From Ilumatobacteraceae bacterium (GTDB taxonomy: Bacteria > Actinomycetota > Acidimicrobiia > Acidimicrobiales > Ilumatobacteraceae): a stretch of DNA of 64,000 nt. Under the pieces are notes generated by a model that worked only from the letters and a program-made list of their open reading frames with translations, searched no databases and was not told the origin of the DNA. Below, in pieces: positions 19,927 to 27,935 of the stretch; the stretch's first letter is position 1; each line of letters opens with the position of its first letter. Position numbers and translations under genes: made by a program. Location of the stretch: assembly GCA_018401375.1 (NCBI GenBank), contig JAGYKR010000012.1, positions 1 through 64,000 on the forward strand. Reading direction: 5' to 3'.

Positions 19927-20910
19927 GTGAGCCAAATGCGTCTCAACCAACTGACGGGGCGCTGGGTGACCATCGTCAAGTCCCGGGCCCAGCGACCAAA
20001 CGATTTCGCGGCCCGTGAACATCAGGTGGAGGACCCCGATGGGCGTCCCTGTCCGTTTTGTCCAGGGAATGAAGAAGCCACGCCGGCTGCGCTCGAGACC
20101 ATCGGCGAAGGCGGCGAATGGATCATGCGCGTGATCCCCAACCTCTACCCGGCGTTTGAGGGCGAGGACGGGTTCGCTGTTCAGAACCTCGGCCCGGTCC
20201 ACGTTCAAGCCGAAGCCAGCGGGATCCACGAGGTCTTCGTCTACTCCCGTGAACACTCCGATGGTCTGCATGTCTTGAGCGACGCGCAGGCCGGCCACAT
20301 GATGCAAGCGCTGCGGCGGCGGTTCATTGACCACGCCGAGACCCCCAACATCCGCTACACCCAGGCCATTGTCAATCACGGCCGTGAGGCCGGCGCCTCG
20401 CTTGCCCATCCGCACGGACAGCTGCTTGGGCTGCCCTTCGTTCCCGGCGAGATCCTCGATGAAGAACGAGCCTTCGCTCGGTTCGCAGGTGGCTGCCTGC
20501 TGTGCACCACCGTGGAAGCTGAAGTGTCCACGGGCGAGCGTGTGATCCTCGAAAACGACGATGTCGTCGTGCTGTGCCCCTACTGGAGTGGTGTCCCTTT
20601 CGAGTTGTTGATCCTTCCGAGGGAACACTCCCTCCATCTCCAAAGTGCCAGTGATACCTCTCTTGAGGCGGTGGGTCGGGCTCTGCGAGACGCGATCGGT
20701 TTATTGCAGGAAGCCCTCGGCGATGTGGCCTTCAACCTCGGCTTCCACACCTCCCCGCATCACCACACCGGCGAATACCACTGGCATGTCCACATCTGGC
20801 CCAACCTCGTGACCCAGGCTGGGTTTGAGCGGGGGACCGGCGTGATGATCAACATCGTTCCTCCTGAAGAGGCCGCTTCCCAACTGCGCGCCGTGCGGGT
20901 CCTGTCCTGA
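19927..20910 (+). CDS. galT: Galactose-1-phosphate uridylyltransferase (hexose-1-P nucleotidyltransferase)
   Basis: A 327-residue HIT-superfamily enzyme that transfers UMP between hexose 1-phosphates. CPFC (42-45) supplies zinc ligands, and HPHGQ (161-165) holds the nucleophilic His163. A second His-rich motif FHTSPHHH lies near residue 275. Start choice: GTG 19927 has a TANNNT box; ATG 19936 (MRLNQL) is three codons later. No galK or galE is adjacent. The glycogen genes glgB and glgA follow, so it may channel sugar phosphates into the alpha-glucan pool. Some actinobacterial homologues act as general sugar-1-P nucleotidyltransferases. Confidence 0.88.
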   Translation: MSQMRLNQLTGRWVTIVKSRAQRPNDFAAREHQVEDPDGRPCPFCPGNEEATPAALETIGEGGEWIMRVIPNLYPAFEGEDGFAVQNLGPVHVQAEASGIHEVFVYSREHSDGLHVLSDAQAGHMMQALRRRFIDHAETPNIRYTQAIVNHGREAGASLAHPHGQLLGLPFVPGEILDEERAFARFAGGCLLCTTVEAEVSTGERVILENDDVVVLCPYWSGVPFELLILPREHSLHLQSASDTSLEAVGRALRDAIGLLQEALGDVAFNLGFHTSPHHHTGEYHWHVHIWPNLVTQAGFERGTGVMINIVPPEEAASQLRAVRVLS

Positions 20911-21112
20911 TCGCAGACCGGTTCAGTAACACGTTCTCACGATGTCACCGGTCAGACCCGGGATGTGGGTACACGATTTCTCTGCGACACCAAGGTCGGG
21001 CCGATTCGCCTCACCGATGAGATGGAAATCACCGCAACGAGGTAGTTGGCGGATAGGTCGTGCTGAAAGCGATGCGGCGTCGCAACCTTGCTGTGCTGCG
21101 TTCGCTCCTCGA

Positions 21113-23059
21113 TCAGCTGTGAATCTCAGGTTCCCGGACTGGCAAATCCGGGCTGGCAGATCCGAGCCACAGCACCGACAACGGAGCGAGGTCCACTTCT
21201 ACTGAATGGCCTTGACCGTGCCACGGCTGATCCTGATCAGGGGACACGATGTCGGATGCACTGCCGCGGTAGCCGCTGCCACCAAAGGCCGGCCGATCGG
21301 TGTCGAGTAGCACCTGCCACTGTCCCGCCCATGGCAGTCCCACCCGATATGCCGGCCGTGGCACCGGGGTGAGGTTGGCCACGCAGACCACCGCTGCAGC
21401 ACCGTTGTCATCCCAGCGCACAAAGGAGTACACGCTGTTTTGCGCATCATCGGCCTCGAGCCATTGGAAGCCGGCCGGATCCAGATCGCGCCGCCAGATC
21501 GCCGGCCACGCCGCAGCCACCTCATTTAAGGTGACGATCACGTCACGCACACCGCGATGGGGACCGTGTTCGAGCAGATGCCACGGCAGACCGTGCCGTT
21601 CGGTCCACTCCTCCCATGGTGCGATCTCGGTGCCCATGAACACCAGTGGCGGCCCCGGCATGATCCACTGCCATGCGAGTAGCGCCCGCAAGTTGGCGAA
21701 CTTTTGCCAGTCATCGCCGGCCATCTTGGCGAGGAGACTTCCCTTACCGTGCACCACCTCGTCATGGCTGAGTGGCAAGAGGAAGCGCTCGTGATGGGCA
21801 TACAACATCGTGAAGCTGAGGTCGCCGTGGTGGTGGCGGCGATGCACCGGATCCCGCCCGAAATATTCGAGGGTGTCGTGCATCCAACCGAGATTCCATT
21901 TGTGGCTGAACCCGAGGCCACCGTGGGCGGCTGGTCGGGTTACCCCCGGCCACGCAGTGCTCTCTTCGGCGATCATCGCCACGTCGGGATGGATCTGGCC
22001 CATCACCGAGTTCAGTTCCCGAAGGAAAGAAATCGCTTCGAGGTCTTCACGGCCGCCATGCCGATTAGGGATCCACTCCCCTTCGGCTCGCGAGTAGTCG
22101 AGGTACAGCATCGACGCAACGGCATCCACTCGCAGAGCGTCCACATGGAACTCCTCCACCCAGTACAGCGCGTTGGCGATCAAGAAGTTTCGAACCTCAA
22201 ACCGGCTGAGGTTAAACACATAGGTCCCCCAATCGGGATGTTCACCGCGCCGGGGATCTTGATGCTCGTAGAGCGCCGAACCATCGAACCGGCCGAGTGC
22301 CCAGGCGTCGCGAACAAAATGCGCAGGTACCCAATCGAGGATCACACCGATACCGAGACCGTGCAGGTGATCCACGAATCGCTTCAAGCCCTCGGGGTCA
22401 CCGAGTCGCGCCGTGGGCGCATAGAACCCAGAAATCTGATAGCCCCACGACCCTCCGAAAGGGTGTTCGGCGATCGGCAGCAACTCCACATGGGTGAAAC
22501 CGAGATCTCGCACATGTTCTCCCAGATGAAGCGCGAGCGAATCCCAATCGCCGATGCCCTCGCGCCACGAAGGTGCGTGCACCTCGTAAATCCGAAGAGG
22601 CGCCGTGCCTGACACCACCGCACCCCGCGAGCCGATCCACGCACTGTCGTTCCAGCTATAGGCCCCAAACTCAGGGATCCGACTCGCATCACCGGGGGGC
22701 AGCTCCGTTGCTCGAGCCATCGGATCAGCCTTCGTGACGCACTGGCCATCAGCGCCAGTGATCTGCAGTTTGTAGTAGTCCCCGCTGCGGCCAGGTACCA
22801 CAGCGGACCAGATCCCCGAAGAGCCGAGGTTATGTAGCTCGGTGGGTTGCCAGTGGTTCCAATCCCCGATCACGTGGACCCGTTGGGCTGCCGGCGCCCA
22901 GACGGCGATGCGCACCTGATAGCCCGGTCCCTGCGGTGCGGGTACCGCCTGAGGGCCAAGCATCCGCCACAGTTGACGATGTGTCCCTTCATTGAACAGG
23001 TGGAGGTCCAACTCCCCGATCTCCGGGCTGCTCAACATCAGGTCCGTCACCGCGTGCAT
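21113..23059 (-). CDS. glgB: 1,4-alpha-glucan branching enzyme
   Basis: A 648-residue GH13 enzyme that adds alpha-1,6 branches to glycogen. It has an N-terminal CBM48-type domain (VHVIGDWNHWQ), the catalytic barrel with DWVPAHF, the nucleophile region ALRVDAVASM, the acid/base AEESTAWP and the branching-enzyme motif LPLSHDEVVHGKGSL. A small C-terminal domain closes it. It is divergent from glgA with 63 nt between starts. Near its 3' end a 14-nt unit is duplicated (21134-21161). The 202-nt region beyond its stop, towards galT, holds no convincing gene or terminator. Confidence 0.95.
   Translation of the reverse strand: MHAVTDLMLSSPEIGELDLHLFNEGTHRQLWRMLGPQAVPAPQGPGYQVRIAVWAPAAQRVHVIGDWNHWQPTELHNLGSSGIWSAVVPGRSGDYYKLQITGADGQCVTKADPMARATELPPGDASRIPEFGAYSWNDSAWIGSRGAVVSGTAPLRIYEVHAPSWREGIGDWDSLALHLGEHVRDLGFTHVELLPIAEHPFGGSWGYQISGFYAPTARLGDPEGLKRFVDHLHGLGIGVILDWVPAHFVRDAWALGRFDGSALYEHQDPRRGEHPDWGTYVFNLSRFEVRNFLIANALYWVEEFHVDALRVDAVASMLYLDYSRAEGEWIPNRHGGREDLEAISFLRELNSVMGQIHPDVAMIAEESTAWPGVTRPAAHGGLGFSHKWNLGWMHDTLEYFGRDPVHRRHHHGDLSFTMLYAHHERFLLPLSHDEVVHGKGSLLAKMAGDDWQKFANLRALLAWQWIMPGPPLVFMGTEIAPWEEWTERHGLPWHLLEHGPHRGVRDVIVTLNEVAAAWPAIWRRDLDPAGFQWLEADDAQNSVYSFVRWDDNGAAAVVCVANLTPVPRPAYRVGLPWAGQWQVLLDTDRPAFGGSGYRGSASDIVSPDQDQPWHGQGHSVEVDLAPLSVLWLGSASPDLPVREPEIHS
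21134..21161 (+). repeat. 14-nt imperfect duplication near the glgB 3' end
   Basis: Two adjacent copies (12/14 identical) starting CCGG, inside the last codons of glgB. The unit is not a multiple of three, so the copies are read in different frames. Confidence 0.6.
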
Positions 23060-23108
23060 CGTAACCTTGCCGGTCCCGCCGGTGCCGTGACAGACGCAAT
23101 GAGAGCGC

Positions 23109-23114
23109 TATCCT
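23109..23114 (+). promoter_or_regulatory. -10 box of leaderless glgA promoter
   Basis: TATCCT lies 8 nt before the GTG at 23123. It supports that start for glgA. Confidence 0.5.
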
Positions 23115-23122
23115 GCGCCCAC

Positions 23123-24331
23123 GTGCGGGTGCTGATGTTGTCGTGGGAATATCCCCCGTTGTCGGTGGGTGGAGTGGCCGCCCATGTGGATGGGCTTGCC
23201 GCTGCCCTTGTGACCGCCGGGCACGAGGTGGTGCTGATGACCCGCAGCCATGCCTCCACTGAGGAAGACACTGATTTTTCCGGTGTCAGGGTGCTGCGTT
23301 GCGACGCCCAGATGCCCTGGATCAGCACGCAGTCTCCGCTCGGCGCGACCGCAACAGCCAGCATCGCTCAGGTCGCATCAGCCAATCACAGCCTGGTCAA
23401 TCTGTGTCTTCTCCTCGGGGACTGGCGCCCTGAGATCATTCACGCTCACGACTGGCAGGTGGCATGGGCCGCCGATGTCTGCGCCCGCCGATACGCAGTC
23501 CCCTTAGTTACCACTTTCCACGGCACCGAACGCAGCCGCCATGGTGGCCATCTCCCCCCGGGCGAATCGATGGACATCAACTCGGTGGAGTGGTGGCTGG
23601 CCTTTCGTTCCGAGCGGATCATCGCCGGGACACGGCTGATGGTCCGAGAGATCGCCAGCGGTTTTGAGTTGGATCCTGCCATCATCCACCGGATCCCCAA
23701 CGGGATCGATACGAGTTGGTGGACGAGTGGGGAGGACGCTTCATCAACGGTCGGATCTGACCATGGCGCGATCGGCGAGCAGGGGCCGGTGGTCTTAACC
23801 TGGGGTCGGGTCCAGTTTGAAAAGGGATTCCAGGTGTTGGCACGGGCGATGACCCTTTTACGCCAGCGGATCCCCGGCATCACATGTCTGATCGCCGGTC
23901 GCGGCTCGTACATCCCTGAGCTGCAATCCCAGATTGACATCGAAGGGGTGAGCGACATCGTGACCCTGATGGGGTACGTCTCCGATCCCGAACTCCGGGA
24001 GTTGATCCACCAGAGCACCTGCGTGGTGATTCCCTCCCTATATGAACCATTTGGGGTGGTAGCCCTAGAAGCGATGGCTGCTGGAGCTGCCCTCGTGGTG
24101 GCTAACACCGGCGGCCTCGCAGAACTGGCCGGTGGCACAGGGGCGGCGCTGTTGTTCGAGCCAGGCAACACCGCTGATCTCGCTGACCGGATTGAGGAGC
24201 TGATTACCTCAGAGACCATGGCCGCCGAGCTTCGGACACGAGCAACCGAACTCCTCGATGCCAGCTACACCTGGGCGGCGATGGCCACCCGCACCGTTGA
24301 GGTTTACCGCGAGGTGCTCAACGGCCGGTGA
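23123..24331 (+). CDS. glgA: Glycogen synthase, GT4 type (GlgA/GlgM)
   Basis: A 402-residue GT-B glycosyltransferase. The N-terminus MLSWEYPPLSVGGVAAHV is typical of the actinobacterial enzyme that builds alpha-glucan or makes maltose 1-phosphate (GlgM). The donor-binding segment is SLYEPFGVVALEAMAAG, with the E-x7-E pattern. The frame is open further upstream, but the GTG at 23123 with its TANNNT box and the family N-terminus fix the start. It is divergent from glgB. It overlaps the convergent enoyl-CoA hydratase gene by 14 nt. Whether ADP-glucose is polymerised or joined to phosphate acceptors cannot be told here. Confidence 0.88.
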   Translation: MRVLMLSWEYPPLSVGGVAAHVDGLAAALVTAGHEVVLMTRSHASTEEDTDFSGVRVLRCDAQMPWISTQSPLGATATASIAQVASANHSLVNLCLLLGDWRPEIIHAHDWQVAWAADVCARRYAVPLVTTFHGTERSRHGGHLPPGESMDINSVEWWLAFRSERIIAGTRLMVREIASGFELDPAIIHRIPNGIDTSWWTSGEDASSTVGSDHGAIGEQGPVVLTWGRVQFEKGFQVLARAMTLLRQRIPGITCLIAGRGSYIPELQSQIDIEGVSDIVTLMGYVSDPELRELIHQSTCVVIPSLYEPFGVVALEAMAAGAALVVANTGGLAELAGGTGAALLFEPGNTADLADRIEELITSETMAAELRTRATELLDASYTWAAMATRTVEVYREVLNGR

Positions 24332-25094
24332 AGTTCGCCTTACCCGGCCCCTGTTCGAGGAAACTGGCCACACCGATCTGAGAATCCTCTGAGGCAAATA
24401 CCTTCTCAAAGGCGACGCGTTCCATCGCCAGACCTTCCGCCAAGGAAACCTGGCTTCCAGCATCCATCACCGCCTTGGTTAAGCCTTGGGCAACGCGGGG
24501 ACCCTTGGCAATCTCTGCAGCGAGTCCGAGGGCGCGTTCCAAAAGCTCTTCGGTAGGCACCACCTCATCGGCCAATCCGATCCGCAAGGCTTCTTCGGCG
24601 CGGACCTGGCGGCCGCTCATGCACAACTCCTTGGCCCGACTCAAGCCGACCTGACGGCTCAGCCGCTGAGTGCCGCCCCCACCGGGCAGGATTCCGAGCA
24701 GAATCTCGGGCTGACCGAACACCGCCCGCTCACCTGCAATGCGGTAGTCGCAGGCCAATGCCAACTCGCACCCTCCACCGAGGGCGTAGCCGCTGACCGC
24801 AGCGATCACGAAACAGGGCAGCGCCGCCAGTGCATCAAGGCTCTGATGGAACAGCGCCGTGATCCGACGGGCCTCCTCGGGGCCCCCAAACTCGCTGATC
24901 TCCGCCCCCGCAGCGAAGAACTTTTCACTGCCGGTGACCACCACAGCACCGGGCAGATCTGATGCGAGGCTCGCTACTACCTCACCAAGTTCGCTCAACA
25001 CCGCCTGGGACAAGGTGTTGGCCTTGCCATTGGACAGTGTCACCACTGCTACTTGATCATCACGACGCTCGAGTTCCACTGCCATGGGCCCCAT
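24318..25094 (-). CDS. Enoyl-CoA hydratase/isomerase
   Basis: A 258-residue crotonase-fold enzyme that hydrates trans-2-enoyl-CoA in fatty acid oxidation. The oxyanion-hole segments FFAAGAEI and GYALGGGCE are present. Both catalytic Glu positions of rat hydratase (in GGGCE and GQPEI) are kept, so hydratase activity is expected. An alternative ATG three codons later gives the more usual N-terminus MAVELERR. It lies 39 nt after meaB on the same strand. Paralogues are common, so no symbol is assigned. Confidence 0.92.
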   Translation of the reverse strand: MGPMAVELERRDDQVAVVTLSNGKANTLSQAVLSELGEVVASLASDLPGAVVVTGSEKFFAAGAEISEFGGPEEARRITALFHQSLDALAALPCFVIAAVSGYALGGGCELALACDYRIAGERAVFGQPEILLGILPGGGGTQRLSRQVGLSRAKELCMSGRQVRAEEALRIGLADEVVPTEELLERALGLAAEIAKGPRVAQGLTKAVMDAGSQVSLAEGLAMERVAFEKVFASEDSQIGVASFLEQGPGKANFTGR

Positions 25095-25133
25095 TGTTGC
25101 CGATCGGCAACCCGGGAGATGAACTCGCGAGTC

Positions 25134-26096
25134 TCAGGCCTCCACGGGTGCGAGCATCTCATCGGCGGCAGACCAAGGGTCCACCACATGATCGATCACC
25201 GATCTCGTCAACTCCTCCCACCGTTCGCCGGTGCACAGCTGACGAGCGCGTTCTCGCAGTCGTTCGGCGACGATCTCACGCAGTTCTTCACTCATCCGAA
25301 AAGTCCGTCGCTCGGACAGCTGTCCCGAAGATGTCGCATGCTCGCGGTGAGCAAGAACGGCCTCCCACAACTCGGGCACTCCTTGTCCGGTGGTCCCGAC
25401 CGTGGCGATGATCGGCGGACGCCAAGCCGAGTGCGCGAGGTCCGAGAGATCCAACATCCCCTCGAGGTCGCGTCGGGTCTGATCAGCACCGGCGCGATCG
25501 GACTTGTTGATCACGAAGACATCAGCGATCTCCATCAGACCGGCCTTGTTGGCCTGAACGGAGTCTCCCCATCCGGGATTCACGACCACCACCGTGGTGT
25601 CGGCCTTACCGGCGATCTCCACTTCCACCTGCCCCACCCCAACGGTTTCGACAAGAATCCAGCGACGGCCGATCGCGTCGAGCAACCGCACCGCCTCCGG
25701 GGTTGCTAGGGACAGGCCTCCGAGATGGCCGCGGGTGGCCATCGAACGGATGAACACCCCGGGATCGGTTGCGTGATCCTGCATCCGGACCCGATCACCG
25801 AGAATCGCTCCGCCGGTAAATGGCGAAGAGGGATCGATCGCCAATACCGCCACTTCCAGTTCCAGCGATCGCAGATGACTGATGGTCGCGCTCGTCAACG
25901 TGCTTTTGCCGGCCCCGGGAGCCCCGGTGAGGCCTACCGTGTAGCCCTCACCGCTCAACGGATAGGCGAGGCGACCCACCGCTCGGGCGTCAGGACCACC
26001 CCGCTCGATGAGCGACAGCAAGCGGGCCAACGCCGCACGGTTGCCCTCAAGGGCGGCCGCGAACAGTTCAGCAGGATTATTGACTTTGGCTGCCAT
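25134..26096 (-). CDS. meaB: MeaB/ArgK GTPase, methylmalonyl-CoA mutase chaperone
   Basis: A 320-residue G3E-family GTPase that protects and reloads the B12-dependent methylmalonyl-CoA mutase. Walker A GAPGAGKS (58-65), the DPSSP loop, ETVGVGQ and NKSD (guanine recognition) are all visible. Its presence implies a mutase elsewhere in the genome, used for propionyl-CoA from odd-chain fatty acids or branched amino acids. GGGGAG precedes the ATG. The NifU-like gene lies 16 nt upstream and enoyl-CoA hydratase downstream, forming a likely three-gene unit. Confidence 0.94.
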   Translation of the reverse strand: MAAKVNNPAELFAAALEGNRAALARLLSLIERGGPDARAVGRLAYPLSGEGYTVGLTGAPGAGKSTLTSATISHLRSLELEVAVLAIDPSSPFTGGAILGDRVRMQDHATDPGVFIRSMATRGHLGGLSLATPEAVRLLDAIGRRWILVETVGVGQVEVEIAGKADTTVVVVNPGWGDSVQANKAGLMEIADVFVINKSDRAGADQTRRDLEGMLDLSDLAHSAWRPPIIATVGTTGQGVPELWEAVLAHREHATSSGQLSERRTFRMSEELREIVAERLRERARQLCTGERWEELTRSVIDHVVDPWSAADEMLAPVEA

Positions 26097-26112
26097 GGCT
26101 CTCCCCGAGATC

Positions 26113-26364
26113 TCACATGAGCGGTTCGGCCACGTTGATCACTTCCGTGACCCCGTCTACACGATCCCGCATAATGCGTTCGATGCCGGCCTTCAGCGTC
26201 TGGGAGGAGGCCGGACAGGTACCGCATGCGCCCACAAGGGTCACCGACACCACCCCGGTGGACTCATCCACGTCTTGGAGCACGATGTCGCCGCCGTCGG
26301 CCTGAAGAGCCGGGCGGATCACTTCGATGGTTGCTTCCACTTGTTCACGCATCTCGGTGACCAT
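26113..26364 (-). CDS. NifU-like C-terminal-domain Fe-S protein
   Basis: An 83-residue stand-alone NifU C-terminal (Nfu) domain. The CxxC that binds or carries a [4Fe-4S] cluster is in GACGTCPAS, followed by LKAGIERIM. Such proteins deliver Fe-S clusters to target enzymes. The ATG at 26364 or the ATG four codons later could be the start. It lies 31 nt from the divergent small membrane protein gene. Confidence 0.9.
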   Translation of the reverse strand: MVTEMREQVEATIEVIRPALQADGGDIVLQDVDESTGVVSVTLVGACGTCPASSQTLKAGIERIMRDRVDGVTEVINVAEPLM

Positions 26365-26381
26365 TCAATCACCCGAGCGCC

Positions 26382-26387
26382 TACGAT
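26382..26387 (+). promoter_or_regulatory. -10 box of the small membrane protein gene
   Basis: TACGAT lies 8 nt before the ATG at 26396. Confidence 0.5.
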
Positions 26388-26395
26388 GCTGACTC

Positions 26396-26635
26396 ATGGT
26401 CTCAGGTAGTGCGCTCGGTGGGGCCGCAGTCCTCGCCCATCAGGGCGGCTGGGATGAGATCTTGATGGTCGCCGCCCCGATTCTGATCATTCTCGGAGTG
26501 TTGCGAGTGGTCAAAAAGCGGGTGGATCGTGGCGATTGGGATGAGCATCCCGATCTGCGCGAGCCAACGCGTCCCGACGAAATCAGCCCAGACGAAATCA
26601 GCCCGGACGGGATCAGCCCGGATCGATCCGAGTGA
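26396..26635 (+). CDS. Small single-pass membrane protein
   Basis: A 79-residue protein with one hydrophobic helix (about 21-39: ILMVAAPILIILGVLRVV) and then a basic patch (KKRVDR), so the C-terminus is probably cytoplasmic. The last 20 residues are four copies of a five-residue unit of the PDEIS type, encoded by a 15-nt tandem array. No family is recognised. A leaderless promoter supports it as a real gene. Its 3' end overlaps the convergent murA by 23 nt. Confidence 0.65.
   Translation: MVSGSALGGAAVLAHQGGWDEILMVAAPILIILGVLRVVKKRVDRGDWDEHPDLREPTRPDEISPDEISPDGISPDRSE
26573..26632 (+). repeat. 15-nt in-frame array at a gene 3' end
   Basis: Four units of 15 nt (GACGA, GACGA, GACGG, GATCG at 26576, 26591, 26606, 26621). 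They encode PDEIS, PDEIS, PDGIS, PDRSE just before the stop. Part of the array also lies in the end of murA on the other strand. Confidence 0.9.
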
Positions 26636-27911
26636 TCTCTGCGCCTACCGAGGCCAGTCGACCCACCAAATCCTCGTAGCCGCGGTCGATGTGGTGGATG
26701 CCGCTGATCGTGGTCTCACCTTCTGCAGCGAGTCCTGCCACCACCATCGCCGCCCCGGCCCGAATGTCGTGGGCCCGAACCGGGGCGCCCGATAAACGCG
26801 GCACCCCCCGCACCACAGCGTGATGGCCGCTGGTCCTAATGTCCGCACCGAGACGCTGCAGTTCTTCCACGTAGCGGAAACGGCCCGGATAGAGATTTTC
26901 GGTCACGATGCTGACCCCTTCCGCCACCGACAACATGGTGATCATCAACGGCTTGTAATCGGTTGCGATCCCGGGGTAGGGCAGGGTTGCCACATCGGTG
27001 GACCGGAGCCGTTCGTTCGCGCTGACGCGGAGGCCACCTTCCACCGAGTCAATCTGGCATCCCATGTCGCCAAAACGGGTCAGCACCACTTCCATATGGT
27101 CTCTGCGGGCATCGGTGATGAGGATCTCCCCACCTGCCACAGCCACCGCCGCCATGTAGGTGGCCGCTTGGATGCGGTCGGGAATCGTGACGTGGCTGAC
27201 CGGGCGTAGATCATCGCGCCCCACACCGATGATCTCTAGCCGTGCCGTCCCGACACCAAGGATCTGGGCTCCCATCGCAATCAAAAACTCGCACAAGTCA
27301 ATGATCTCTGGTTCGCGGGCCGCGTTATTGATCCGTGTCACACCGTCGGCGAGAACCGCGGCCATCACGATGTTCTCGGTTGCGCCGACACTCGGGAAAT
27401 CAAAAGCGATGTCTGCGCCGTGTAGTCGATCAGCGAAAGCCTCCACATCACCATGGCTGATCTTGAAAGTGGCGCCCATTGCTTCGAGACCTGCGATGTG
27501 CATATCAATCGGGCGGGCACCGAAGTCATCCCCACCGGGCAGCGCAAGACGCACATGGCCGAACCTCGCCAAAAGCGGCCCGAGCACGTTGATCGAGGCG
27601 CGAATCTTCTCCACGAGCTCATAGGGAGCAACCGGGGTGATCGCACCGGTGTTGGTCAGCGACATCACACCCGGACTCAGCGTCTCGATCCGCATCCCGA
27701 GCGCTGTCAACAACTCGCTCATAATCTCCACGTCGACGATCCCCGGCACATTGGACAGATGGGTGGTGCCATCGGTCATCAATGAGGCCGCCATCAGTTT
27801 CAGCACTGAGTTCTTCGCTCCCGGGACTTTGACCTGTCCCGATAACGGCCCGGTACGGCGCACGCTGATCGCAGCCTCTGCAATGGTGGATCTTCCCGGG
27901 GTCGTGTTCAT
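26613..27911 (-). CDS. murA: UDP-N-acetylglucosamine 1-carboxyvinyltransferase
   Basis: A 432-residue enzyme that adds enolpyruvate to UDP-GlcNAc, the first step of peptidoglycan precursor synthesis. GAKNSVLKLMAASL near residue 31 and GARPIDMH are conserved. The loop that holds the catalytic Cys in E. coli (GGCTIG) reads GGDDFG here, with Asp128 in place of Cys, as in mycobacteria, which makes such enzymes insensitive to fosfomycin. The start at 27911 is set by the normal N-terminus and a TANNNT box 6 nt upstream. The frame continues upstream, antisense to the MFS gene. Confidence 0.96.
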   Translation of the reverse strand: MNTTPGRSTIAEAAISVRRTGPLSGQVKVPGAKNSVLKLMAASLMTDGTTHLSNVPGIVDVEIMSELLTALGMRIETLSPGVMSLTNTGAITPVAPYELVEKIRASINVLGPLLARFGHVRLALPGGDDFGARPIDMHIAGLEAMGATFKISHGDVEAFADRLHGADIAFDFPSVGATENIVMAAVLADGVTRINNAAREPEIIDLCEFLIAMGAQILGVGTARLEIIGVGRDDLRPVSHVTIPDRIQAATYMAAVAVAGGEILITDARRDHMEVVLTRFGDMGCQIDSVEGGLRVSANERLRSTDVATLPYPGIATDYKPLMITMLSVAEGVSIVTENLYPGRFRYVEELQRLGADIRTSGHHAVVRGVPRLSGAPVRAHDIRAGAAMVVAGLAAEGETTISGIHHIDRGYEDLVGRLASVGAEITRIDPG

Positions 27912-27917
27912 CGCCTG

Positions 27918-27923
27918 ACAGTA
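27918..27923 (-). promoter_or_regulatory. -10 box of leaderless murA promoter
   Basis: TACTGT on the minus strand lies 6 nt before the murA ATG. It overlaps the -10 box of the divergent MFS gene by two bases. Confidence 0.5.
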
Positions 27924-27927
27924 TGCT
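27922..27927 (+). promoter_or_regulatory. -10 box of leaderless MFS promoter
   Basis: TATGCT lies 8 nt before the ATG at 27936. It shares two bases with the opposite murA box. Confidence 0.5.
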
Positions 27928-27935
27928 CCCCCGGC

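Noticed and set aside
20911-21112. Small ORFs between galT and glgB
   Set aside because: Arg/Ser-rich frames without start signals or family features. The 202-nt gap shows no clear gene; an ACCGGT inverted pair is too weak to call.
21704-22612. 302-codon plus-strand frame opposite glgB
   Set aside because: Lies wholly inside intact glgB on the other strand and has no recognisable domain.
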